Below are positions 1 to 6,376 of a stretch of DNA of 11,119 nucleotides, piece by piece. Position numbers and translations under genes: made by a program. Position 1 is the stretch's first letter. Each line of letters opens with the position of its first letter. The notes beneath the pieces were generated by a model. It had not been told where the DNA came from and searched no databases. It saw only the letters and a list, made by a program, of their open reading frames with translations. Source of the stretch: Lachnospiraceae bacterium (GTDB lineage Bacteria > Bacillota > Clostridia > Lachnospirales > Lachnospiraceae); contig DNJW01000120.1 in assembly GCA_003488965.1 (NCBI GenBank), forward strand, positions 1-11,119. The letters are read 5' to 3'.

Positions 1-1
1 G

Positions 2-2587
2 GGGGATATAGAATTTCCCGAACCTTTTGATTATATTGTACTGATTGGATTATTGGAAAGCATCGGCGGCGGTTTGGCTGTGCCGGATGTATATATCGCC
101 TATTTAAAGAAACTGAGGACATTGTTAAAGCCAGAAGGAAGGCTTCTGCTGGCAGTGGAAAACCGTTTCGGGCTGCGTTATTTCTGCGGGGCGGCGGAGC
201 CTCATACAAATAGGGCATTTGACGGGCTGAATCATTATCCCTATGGCACAGGCAGATATTCCTTCAGTAAGAAGGAGATAGAGGATATCGTTTATAAGGC
301 CGGGTTTGCCCGCCGTAAGTTCTACTATCCGCTGCCGGATTATAAGCTGCCCCAGCTGATTTATACCGATGAGTATCTTCCGGAAAAAAATTTAAAGGAA
401 CGGTTGATTCCTTATTATAGAAGAAAAGATACTTTAGTTGCGGACGAGCAGGGCTTATATGACGATGTGATAGAGAACGGGGTTTTTCCTTTTTTTGCCA
501 ATTCCTTTTTGGTGGAATGCACCGATAGAGGGGAGTGCGGGAAAGCAGTTTATGCGGCGGTATCTACGGACAGGGGAAAGGAGAGGGCGTACGCCACGGT
601 AATTCTGGCTGATGGCAGCGGTAATTCTGGCGGAACTGACAGAACAGGAGCTGACAGAACAGGAGCTGGCAGAACAGTCAGCGGCAGAACCGTCAGAAAA
701 ATCCCTTTATATGAAGAAGGAAAGCGCAATGCAGACCAGCTGTTCTGTAATATGGAAGATTTAAGAAAGCATCAGGTTCCGGCGGTATCCCATACAAAGA
801 GGCCGGACGGCAGTCTGGAGCTTCCGTATATCGGCCTGCCTACATTATCGAATTATATTAAACAAATTATAAAAGAGAATACCGATGAATTTCTCATGCT
901 GCTGGACCGTATCTATGGCTACATCCTGCAGGCTTCCGAGGAAGCGGCGGACGGAAAGAATGCTTTGCTGGAAAAGCAGCTGAAAGGGCTGGATGATAAG
1001 GAAGAAGGGAAAAAGTGGGAGGACTGTGATTTCGGTCCGGTTTTGAAGAAAGCGTATATGGAACTGATTCCGCTGAATTGCTTTTATGATAAAAAAAAGC
1101 AGGAATTTCTCTATTTCGACCAGGAGTTTGTCCGTGAAAATTATCCTGCAAAATACGTACTTTTCCGCGCCATTCATTATATTTACTGTTTTACGCCTCA
1201 TGCGGAGCAATATTATCCGAAAGAAAAGCTGATAGAACGGTTTGCAATGAAGGATACGTGGGGGCTTTATCTGAAAGAAGAAGAAGGTTTTCTGCATGAG
1301 GTGCGGAACCGCAAGAAGTACCGGCAGTTTTACCAATGGGCAGGGATTGACAGAAAGCGGATGCTGGATAATGCGAAACGTCTGGAATCCGAAGAGGAGA
1401 TTGTTGCCAACTATAAGATTCCGGACAGAATGAAAAAGATATGGCGGGCAGAACTTGCCATGCTGGACGAAGTGGAGCGGATTTGTAAAAAGCATGGCCT
1501 GACCTATTTTCTGGTTCATGGAAGCCTGCTGGGTGCAGTCCGGCACAAGGGATTCATTCCCTGGGACGATGATTTGGATATTGCTATGCCCCGCAGGGAT
1601 TATGATAAATTGATAGAAGCGGCGGTGAGCGAACTGCCAAAGCCCTTATCCATCCATACGCCGGAAACGGAGAAGGATATATTCTGGGGCGGGTTTGCCC
1701 GTATCCGAAATGCAGATACCACGGGTATAGAAGAAAGGGAACTGGGCCATAAGGGAAATCTGGGTATATGGATTGATATTCTGCCGTTGGATGTATGTAC
1801 CATGGACGAAAAAAAACTGGAAAAGAAACGGAAAAGGATCCGTTATTGCCACCGGCTGATTTGTGCCAAAATATATGGAAGAGACAATCCGGTTTATGGC
1901 GACATGAAGCGGTGGAAATGGAAAGGCTATGGGCTGTTAGCGCATTTTTACCGTCATGACAAGCTGTGCAGAATGCTGGACCGGGCTATGCGTCTATATA
2001 CGGAAGAGGATTCAGAGGATGTGGCTTTTTTTACCGGATATCAGGTAATCAGGAGATTGTATGCAGAAGATTTTAAGGATACTGCCTTGCTTGATTTTGA
2101 AGGCCGCAAGATGCCGGTGCCTGCCGGATATAAAAATTATTTATTCATGATATTGGGGAAAGATTATATGAAATATCCGCCGGAAGAGGAACGCAAGCCG
2201 AAACATACAGGCATTTTTGATGCGGAACGACCGTATACGGATTATGTTTCCAGACTGACAGGCATGTTTGACGGGGCAGAAGGGAAGAAAATTATCTTGT
2301 TTGGTTCCGGCATGATGTTTGAAGATTATATGAAAAAATGGGGCGGAAGATACCGCCCGGACTTCCTCGTTGATAACGATGAAAACAAATGGGGAAGGAC
2401 GCGTATGGGGATTGAAATCAGAAAACCGGAGACGCTGCTGGATGTGCCTGCAAAAAAGAGAAGGCTGATTATCTGCAGTTACTATTATAAAGAGATTCAG
2501 GCACAGCTGGAAGAGATGGGGATTTTTGATTACCATATTTATGTGCAGAAGATAGAGTGGATTTTGAAGGAAGAGGCAGGAAAATAG
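2..2587 (+). CDS. 5'-truncated multidomain glycan-modifying protein: SAM methyltransferase / kinase-like / LicD / Rossmann module
   Basis: The frame is open from the window edge, so the start lies upstream; an internal TTG at 53 is not a believable start because it falls inside the methyltransferase fold. Of 861 visible residues (numbered from base 2), about 1-150 are the second half of a class I SAM methyltransferase (FDYIVLIGLLES, then LKPEGRLLLAVENRFGL). Residues 212-231 are a repeat-rich linker. Residues 240-470 resemble a degraded aminoglycoside/choline-kinase-like lobe: LIPLNCFYD near 355 and FDQEF near 372 recall the catalytic and metal-binding loops. Residues 476-700 are a LicD domain with HGSLLGAVRHKG and PWDDDLDIAM, the nucleotidyltransferase-fold metal site that transfers phosphocholine or a similar group to glycans. 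Residues 762-861 are a Rossmann-like module (IILFGSGMM, FLVDND). It is first of four consecutive same-strand genes. LicD is certain, the methyltransferase very likely and the kinase-like lobe tentative. The acceptor is unknown. Confidence 0.88.
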   Translation, partial: GDIEFPEPFDYIVLIGLLESIGGGLAVPDVYIAYLKKLRTLLKPEGRLLLAVENRFGLRYFCGAAEPHTNRAFDGLNHYPYGTGRYSFSKKEIEDIVYKAGFARRKFYYPLPDYKLPQLIYTDEYLPEKNLKERLIPYYRRKDTLVADEQGLYDDVIENGVFPFFANSFLVECTDRGECGKAVYAAVSTDRGKERAYATVILADGSGNSGGTDRTGADRTGAGRTVSGRTVRKIPLYEEGKRNADQLFCNMEDLRKHQVPAVSHTKRPDGSLELPYIGLPTLSNYIKQIIKENTDEFLMLLDRIYGYILQASEEAADGKNALLEKQLKGLDDKEEGKKWEDCDFGPVLKKAYMELIPLNCFYDKKKQEFLYFDQEFVRENYPAKYVLFRAIHYIYCFTPHAEQYYPKEKLIERFAMKDTWGLYLKEEEGFLHEVRNRKKYRQFYQWAGIDRKRMLDNAKRLESEEEIVANYKIPDRMKKIWRAELAMLDEVERICKKHGLTYFLVHGSLLGAVRHKGFIPWDDDLDIAMPRRDYDKLIEAAVSELPKPLSIHTPETEKDIFWGGFARIRNADTTGIEERELGHKGNLGIWIDILPLDVCTMDEKKLEKKRKRIRYCHRLICAKIYGRDNPVYGDMKRWKWKGYGLLAHFYRHDKLCRMLDRAMRLYTEEDSEDVAFFTGYQVIRRLYAEDFKDTALLDFEGRKMPVPAGYKNYLFMILGKDYMKYPPEEERKPKHTGIFDAERPYTDYVSRLTGMFDGAEGKKIILFGSGMMFEDYMKKWGGRYRPDFLVDNDENKWGRTRMGIEIRKPETLLDVPAKKRRLIICSYYYKEIQAQLEEMGIFDYHIYVQKIEWILKEEAGK
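597..695 (+). repeat. Intragenic short tandem repeats in an interdomain linker
   Basis: Four 15-base units run from 636 to 695. The first two (636-650 and 651-665) are identical, reading ctgacagaacaggag; the third and fourth diverge. Just upstream, a 13-base direct repeat, cggtaattctggc, occurs at 597-609 and 619-631. The 15-base period preserves the frame and encodes a Gly/Thr/Arg/Asp-rich segment between the methyltransferase and the kinase-like region. This looks like slippage expansion of a flexible linker. Confidence 0.85.
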
Positions 2588-2612
2588 CAGAATAGTTGGG
2601 AAGGAAGAGAGA

Positions 2613-2747
2613 ATGAATGGCAACATTGTAATTTGGGGTGCCGGATGGGCAGCTGAGAAACTTCTTTTTAGACTGAATGGAAAGCAGGATGTAACTGGAA
2701 AAATAAGGGTTGAGTATGTGATTGATACGTACAAAAAAGGCAAATAG
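2613..2747 (+). pseudogene. N-terminal Rossmann fragment of the WcbI-like gene, ended by an in-frame TAG
   Basis: An ATG at 2613, preceded by a purine-rich ribosome site (GGAAGGAAGAGAGA), opens a 44-residue frame. It begins NIVIWGAGWAAEKLLF, a GxG nucleotide-binding loop, and continues to YVIDTYKKGK before TAG at 2745-2747. The stop is in the same frame as the ATG at 2754. The intervening codons (His-Gly) and the following SIYTFHDAP look like the direct continuation of the same fold, matching the usual D-N-(x)-G-(x)-HG-(x)-PVY pattern. This is therefore best read as the front of one gene of 382 codons (2613-3761) split by a nonsense codon, and not as a separate small protein. Alternatives are translational readthrough, reinitiation at 2754, or a base error. 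Confidence 0.75.
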
Positions 2748-2753
2748 CATGGG

Positions 2754-3761
2754 ATGTCTATTTATACGTTTCATGATGCCCCGAAGGTTAAGGAAAAATT
2801 TATTGTAGTTGCAGTTCCTGAAAGTACATATTTATCCATTAAAGAAATCTTAGAGTCAGAGGGATTTCGGGAGTTTGACGATTTTATCTATTCAGATATT
2901 TTTTTGAAGAAACTGTGTGTGATTAATGCGAATTGCCATGGAAACGCTTTAAAGGAATACTTAAATGATAATGCTTTGTTTGGAAAGGAATATGGAATTT
3001 ATCCAGTTCCGATGATACATTTGAACGATAAGAAAGAAATTTCGGAGGAAATTCTGAAAAGAGCTGATTTATATATTCATCAAAATATTAAAGGGGATAA
3101 TAGCCAAGGATATAAATTATCGGATGAATATACGCTTCCCAGGCTAAAAGCAGGATGTAGGCGTATATGTATACCGAATTTTGTAAAAATGGCAGTTCCA
3201 TTTTATCCTACCCATGAGGCGGAGGCAGTATATCGCAGCACGTTAGATCTTTATTATAAGGATACCCTAATTGATGAAGCATACATGAATTGTGAAACGA
3301 AAAATATAGAAAATATGATACAGTATATTTTAAATTATCAGTTTTCAAAAGCTGCTATCCGTAATGAATTTAGCTTGATGATAGAAAAATTGAAGGAAAG
3401 GGAAAAGAGCTGGGATATAAAAATCGTGGATTATATAATGGACAATTATATGGATAAACAGATGTTTGTAGATGTCAGTCATCCAAGTGATGATTTGATG
3501 CTGAAAATTTGCCGTGAAGTTTGTAAGCAGTTGGGTTTAGCGGATAGTAATAATAAAAAGGTCTATTATTTTAATTTGGGTGTAGAAGCTTTTATGTGGC
3601 CGCAAGTGAAAGAAATTTTAGGAATCCGGTGGGATAAAAATCGGGTTAGGGAATATACAGATCGCCAGAATCTGCATCATTTTGGCATCGGAGGTATTGA
3701 TATGCGACAGTATATTCAGGAGTATATATGGTGTGCATTTGGAAAATATATACCTTCATGA
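2754..3761 (+). CDS. WcbI-like polysaccharide-modifying protein, downstream part of an interrupted gene
   Basis: This 335-residue protein starts inside a Rossmann-type module: residues 1-45 supply its second half, with FIVVAVPEST. From about residue 53 it resembles the WcbI family of capsule-biosynthesis proteins, with a characteristic Asn-Cys-His-Gly-Asn motif (residues 60-64) early in the domain, then ADLYIHQNIKG and CRRICIPNFV. WcbI of Burkholderia is a coenzyme A-binding protein implicated in acylation of capsular polysaccharide, so a role in acylating a surface glycan is inferred. No good ribosome site precedes ATG 2754. It lies six bases after the upstream TAG, so expression would need reinitiation or readthrough. 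Without the upstream 44 residues the Rossmann fold lacks its glycine loop, though the WcbI domain is complete. Base composition is visibly more AT-rich than its neighbours. The family call rests on motif pattern only. Confidence 0.75.
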   Translation: MSIYTFHDAPKVKEKFIVVAVPESTYLSIKEILESEGFREFDDFIYSDIFLKKLCVINANCHGNALKEYLNDNALFGKEYGIYPVPMIHLNDKKEISEEILKRADLYIHQNIKGDNSQGYKLSDEYTLPRLKAGCRRICIPNFVKMAVPFYPTHEAEAVYRSTLDLYYKDTLIDEAYMNCETKNIENMIQYILNYQFSKAAIRNEFSLMIEKLKEREKSWDIKIVDYIMDNYMDKQMFVDVSHPSDDLMLKICREVCKQLGLADSNNKKVYYFNLGVEAFMWPQVKEILGIRWDKNRVREYTDRQNLHHFGIGGIDMRQYIQEYIWCAFGKYIPS

Positions 3762-3823
3762 GATGGCGGAGTTTATGGGAAAAGGGTAAAAAATAGTAAG
3801 AATAGAAAAGTGAGAAAAAGAGA

Positions 3824-4882
3824 ATGAAAGAATTAATGAAAACTGTAAGAATGATTTATGACCAATTGCAGGATGAAGTATCGAAATTTATGTTTGAAAA
3901 TAGAATGCTGTATATGCTGACGGAAGAACGTGAATATATCAACCGAATTATAGATTCCCTGCCCCAAAGGCAGGAACTGGATAAGGCGGTGGAAAAGTGC
4001 AGACAGCATATAGACGAAGTGGTTATTTGGGGTACGGGCAATGATTTACTGATATTGACAGAGCTGTATCCTGACCTTGGGTTTCAGTATTTATGCGATA
4101 AAAACAAGGAGAAGCAGGAAACGGGATGGAGGGGAATACCGGTTATGTCCCCGGAAGAATTGGTGAAGAAAAAGGACAAGGTATACGTTGCCATTAATAC
4201 ATCGGGATTTCACGAAGAAATTCTTGAGTATTTACTGGAAAACGGATTTAGCAGTGACAGAATAATTAATCTGGGGGTAATTACGGATTCCTTGTATAAA
4301 AGCCAATATTTTGATAAAGATATTATAAATCCCCTGCAGGAAGAAGGCGTGTTCATTGACGGGGGATGCTATGATTGCCATACGGATCAAGAGTTCATCA
4401 AGTGGTGCCGGGGAAGGTATGAGAAAATATATGCCTTTGAACCGGATGAGGAAAATTATGAAAAATGTCTGGAAAAATGCAGAAAAGAGCAAATAAAAAA
4501 TATAGAAATATATCGTAAGGGATTATGGGACAGCGAGACAGAACTTTCTTTTCAGGCAAATATGGGACAAGGCTCCAGAATTGGGGAAGGGGCATGCGCG
4601 GAGAATATTGTGAAGGTATCTACGGCAGCCATAGATTCCATAGCAGCGCAGGATAGGGTTACTTTTATTAAACTGGATGTGGAAGGAGCCGAGTTAAAAG
4701 CCCTTCAAGGTGCGGAAAAGACAATACGCAGAGACCGTCCCCGCCTTGCAATCTGTATTTACCATAAGCCAGAGGATATTGTGGAGATTCCTGCATATAT
4801 TTTATCGCTCCATAGCGATTACAAATTATATATCAGACATTATCAGATGAGTCCAAACGAGACGATACTTTATGCAATATAA
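3824..4882 (+). CDS. Rossmann module fused to an FkbM-family SAM methyltransferase
   Basis: The protein has 352 residues. Residues 1-63 are a charged, largely helical leader with no recognised domain. Residues 64-165 are a PglD-N/epimerase-like Rossmann module with VVIWGTGND (67-74), a CDKN turn near 91 and GIPVMSPEEL (104-113). Residues 175-352 are an FkbM methyltransferase: FIDGGCYDCH (177-186) is motif I, the SAM-binding loop; FEPDEENY (205-212) ends in the acidic motif II; IKLDVEGAEL (282-291) is the hallmark FkbM segment. FkbM enzymes methylate hydroxyl groups, commonly on sugars or polyketides, so O-methylation of a surface glycan is the likely job. The start is preceded only by a purine-rich stretch (gagaaaaagaga), a weak ribosome site. 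It sits 62 bases after the WcbI-like gene and 24 bases before the cytidylyltransferase, in an apparent operon. The substrate is unknown. Confidence 0.88.
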   Translation: MKELMKTVRMIYDQLQDEVSKFMFENRMLYMLTEEREYINRIIDSLPQRQELDKAVEKCRQHIDEVVIWGTGNDLLILTELYPDLGFQYLCDKNKEKQETGWRGIPVMSPEELVKKKDKVYVAINTSGFHEEILEYLLENGFSSDRIINLGVITDSLYKSQYFDKDIINPLQEEGVFIDGGCYDCHTDQEFIKWCRGRYEKIYAFEPDEENYEKCLEKCRKEQIKNIEIYRKGLWDSETELSFQANMGQGSRIGEGACAENIVKVSTAAIDSIAAQDRVTFIKLDVEGAELKALQGAEKTIRRDRPRLAICIYHKPEDIVEIPAYILSLHSDYKLYIRHYQMSPNETILYAI

Positions 4883-4906
4883 ATTATATGACAGGAGAGC
4901 AGGAAG

Positions 4907-5623
4907 ATGCAGTCAGGGAAAAAATATAAAATCGGTTATGTGCCGGGGGTATATGATTTGTTTCATATAGGCCATTTAAACTTGATACACCGGGCAAAAG
5001 AGCAAAGTGAATATCTGATGGCCGGTGTCCTGACGGATGAGCTGGTGGAGCATTTTAAAGGCCAAAGGCCGTATATACCCTATGCGGAAAGAGAGGCAAT
5101 CGTGGCGGCTGTCAGGGAAGTTGATGAGGTGGTCAAGGTTGATTTTTCCAATACGGTGAAAATGGATGCATGGAAGCAGTATCATTATGATGCCTATTTT
5201 TCAGGAAGCGACCATGAGCATGACTGGGATGAGGAAAAGAAGGAGCTGCAGGCGGTGGGTTCGGATATCGTGTTTCTGCCTTATACAAAAAGCACCAGTT
5301 CCAGTATGCTGAAAGAGCAAATCAGGAAGGGAGCGGAAAAGAAAAGACTATACTTGTTTGGGGCAGGAAGGATAGGTCAAAGAGTCCTGAAAGAATTGAA
5401 TTCGGACAATCAGCACTGCAAATGGGAAATTGCCGGATTTCTGGACAATTCCCAAGAGAAGCACCTGACCCGGATTTTGGGCGTCCCGGTATACCGGCCA
5501 GAGGATTTGAAGACACTGGAGAAGGAGGATGAATTTTTCATCCGTATTACAATGAAAAACATAGGTGAGGCCGCAGGGCAATTAAGGACGCTGGGGCTCG
5601 GAGGGAATATACAAGGGGATTAA
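4907..5623 (+). CDS. Glycerol-3-phosphate/choline-phosphate-type cytidylyltransferase fused to a Rossmann module
   Basis: The protein has 238 residues. Residues 7-140 are a cytidylyltransferase of the TagD/CCT/ECT superfamily: GVYDLFHIGHLNLI contains the HxGH nucleotide-binding motif (20-23), followed by RPYIPYAERE (54-63) and the Y-FSGSDHE segment (97-104). The second signature, RTxGISTT in canonical TagD, appears as the variant TKSTSSS (127-133). Such enzymes join CTP to an alcohol phosphate (glycerol-3-P, phosphocholine or phosphoethanolamine), giving the CDP-activated donor and pyrophosphate. Residues 146-238 add a GxG Rossmann module (LYLFGAGRIG, GFLDNS, GVPVYRPEDL), an unusual tail for a family normally near 130 residues. 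The start has a good ribosome site (caggagag). It is last in the glycan operon. With a LicD domain upstream, it plausibly supplies the CDP-alcohol from which a phospho-alcohol is transferred; which alcohol cannot be read from the sequence. Confidence 0.88.
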   Translation: MQSGKKYKIGYVPGVYDLFHIGHLNLIHRAKEQSEYLMAGVLTDELVEHFKGQRPYIPYAEREAIVAAVREVDEVVKVDFSNTVKMDAWKQYHYDAYFSGSDHEHDWDEEKKELQAVGSDIVFLPYTKSTSSSMLKEQIRKGAEKKRLYLFGAGRIGQRVLKELNSDNQHCKWEIAGFLDNSQEKHLTRILGVPVYRPEDLKTLEKEDEFFIRITMKNIGEAAGQLRTLGLGGNIQGD

Positions 5624-5634
5624 GTTTTAATAGT

Positions 5635-5663
5635 CTGTCAGTCTCCGGCAGCAATTATTTTTT
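5635..5663 (+). terminator. Weak candidate terminator of the glycan operon
   Basis: A five-pair stem (CTGTC at 5635-5639 with GGCAG at 5647-5651, one G-T pair) is followed by a T-rich run to 5663. It overlaps the 3' end of the convergent acetyltransferase gene. The stem is short, so this is a low-confidence call. No better terminator was seen in the 14-base gap between the two convergent genes. Confidence 0.25.
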
Positions 5664-6165
5664 CCATCCAAATCATATGATACCATCTTCCGAACTTGTA
5701 ACCGCAGTTATGGAAGATGCCGGCTTGGGAAAAGCCCATATGTTCATGAAAATGGGCGCTGTTTCTGGTCAGATATTCATCTTCCTTTTCCGGATAGCCG
5801 ATGCAGGCGTAGAGATTCCGGATTCCCATCCTGGCGAGAGAGGCTTCCAATGCTTCATATAGCTGTCTGCCCGCTCCTTGTTTTCTTTTATCGGACGCAA
5901 TATATATGGTTGTTTCGGCAGACCAGTTATAGGCTGCCCTGTTGATAAACGGACCCGCGTATGTATAACCCAGAATTCCCCCGTCAGACAGCGCCACAAG
6001 ATAGGGATATTTTGTTAAAGTATTGGCAATTCTCGTTCTGAACCCGTCGATGGAAGGAACTTCATATTCAAAAGAAATGGCGGTATGTTCTACATAATAC
6101 CTATATATGTTTAAGAGTGCTTCTGCATCATGGATAGATGCTGTTCTGATTTCTATATTTTCCAT
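5638..6165 (-). CDS. GNAT N-acetyltransferase, phosphinothricin acetyltransferase (Pat/YwnH-like) family
   Basis: This 175-residue protein is the full length of the family. IEIRTASIHDAEALLNIY opens the GNAT fold. The acetyl-CoA pyrophosphate loop is RKQGAGRQLYEAL (94-106), and NSAHFHEHMGF (135-145) and GYKFGRWYHMIWMEK (155-169) are typical of the Pat/Bar branch. Members acetylate the amino group of small molecules such as phosphinothricin, methionine sulfoximine or related amino acids; the physiological substrate here is not known. The start is ATG at 6165-6163, with GGGAG about 11 bases upstream on the minus strand. It is convergent with the cytidylyltransferase gene, 14 bases away, and divergent from the PD-(D/E)XK gene, so it is probably a monocistronic gene unrelated to the glycan operon. 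No clear sigma-A promoter could be assigned for it in the AT-rich gap 6166-6276. Confidence 0.93.
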   Translation of the reverse strand: MENIEIRTASIHDAEALLNIYRYYVEHTAISFEYEVPSIDGFRTRIANTLTKYPYLVALSDGGILGYTYAGPFINRAAYNWSAETTIYIASDKRKQGAGRQLYEALEASLARMGIRNLYACIGYPEKEDEYLTRNSAHFHEHMGFSQAGIFHNCGYKFGRWYHMIWMEKIIAAGD

Positions 6166-6276
6166 GTCCTATGTATCTCCCGATGTTATGTCTTATCCGA
6201 ATTTATATTATCACATATCACCAATTTTATCATAATTATATGGATATTTCTATGGACGCCTGGTAAAAAATATTAG

Positions 6277-6305
6277 TTGATTCAGCAAAGATTGCAGAGT
6301 ATAAT
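6277..6305 (+). promoter_or_regulatory. Sigma-A-type promoter of the PD-(D/E)XK gene
   Basis: A -35 hexamer TTGATT (6277-6282) is separated by 17 bases from a perfect -10 TATAAT (6300-6305). Spacing and -10 are consensus and the -35 matches 4 of 6. The predicted transcription start is near 6312, giving a leader of about 65 bases before GTG 6377. The rest of the 211-base divergent gap (6166-6376) is AT-rich, with no other gene seen. Confidence 0.7.
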
Positions 6306-6312
6306 AATAGTA

Positions 6313-6339
6313 AGGTCATATACCTTTTGTGAATGACCT
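6313..6339 (+). promoter_or_regulatory. Dyad at the transcription start of the PD-(D/E)XK gene
   Basis: AGGTCAT (6313-6319) and ATGACCT (6333-6339) form a perfect seven-base inverted repeat around a 13-base centre. It lies immediately downstream of the predicted transcription start, so it could be an operator for a repressor or a 5' hairpin in the transcript. The symmetry is seen directly; a regulatory role is inference. Confidence 0.4.
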
Positions 6340-6376
6340 ATATGCTTTATGGCAGGTACACAAAAGAAGGAGACCG

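Noticed and set aside
845..1546. Long minus-strand reading frame (233 codons) opposite the LicD fusion gene
   Set aside because: It is antisense to well-recognised kinase-like and LicD coding sequence, gives a Phe/Ile/Leu-rich low-complexity product with no motif, and has no supporting ribosome site.
2141..2743. Minus-strand reading frame of 200 codons across the end of the LicD fusion and the WcbI start
   Set aside because: It is antisense to the Rossmann module, shows no recognisable domain, and arises from the base bias of the real strand.
2745..2747. Pyrrolysine or general amber recoding as an explanation of the in-frame TAG
   Set aside because: TAG is the plain terminator of two other genes here, no pylT/pylS-like genes are present in the window, and WcbI-like proteins have no known pyrrolysine residue.
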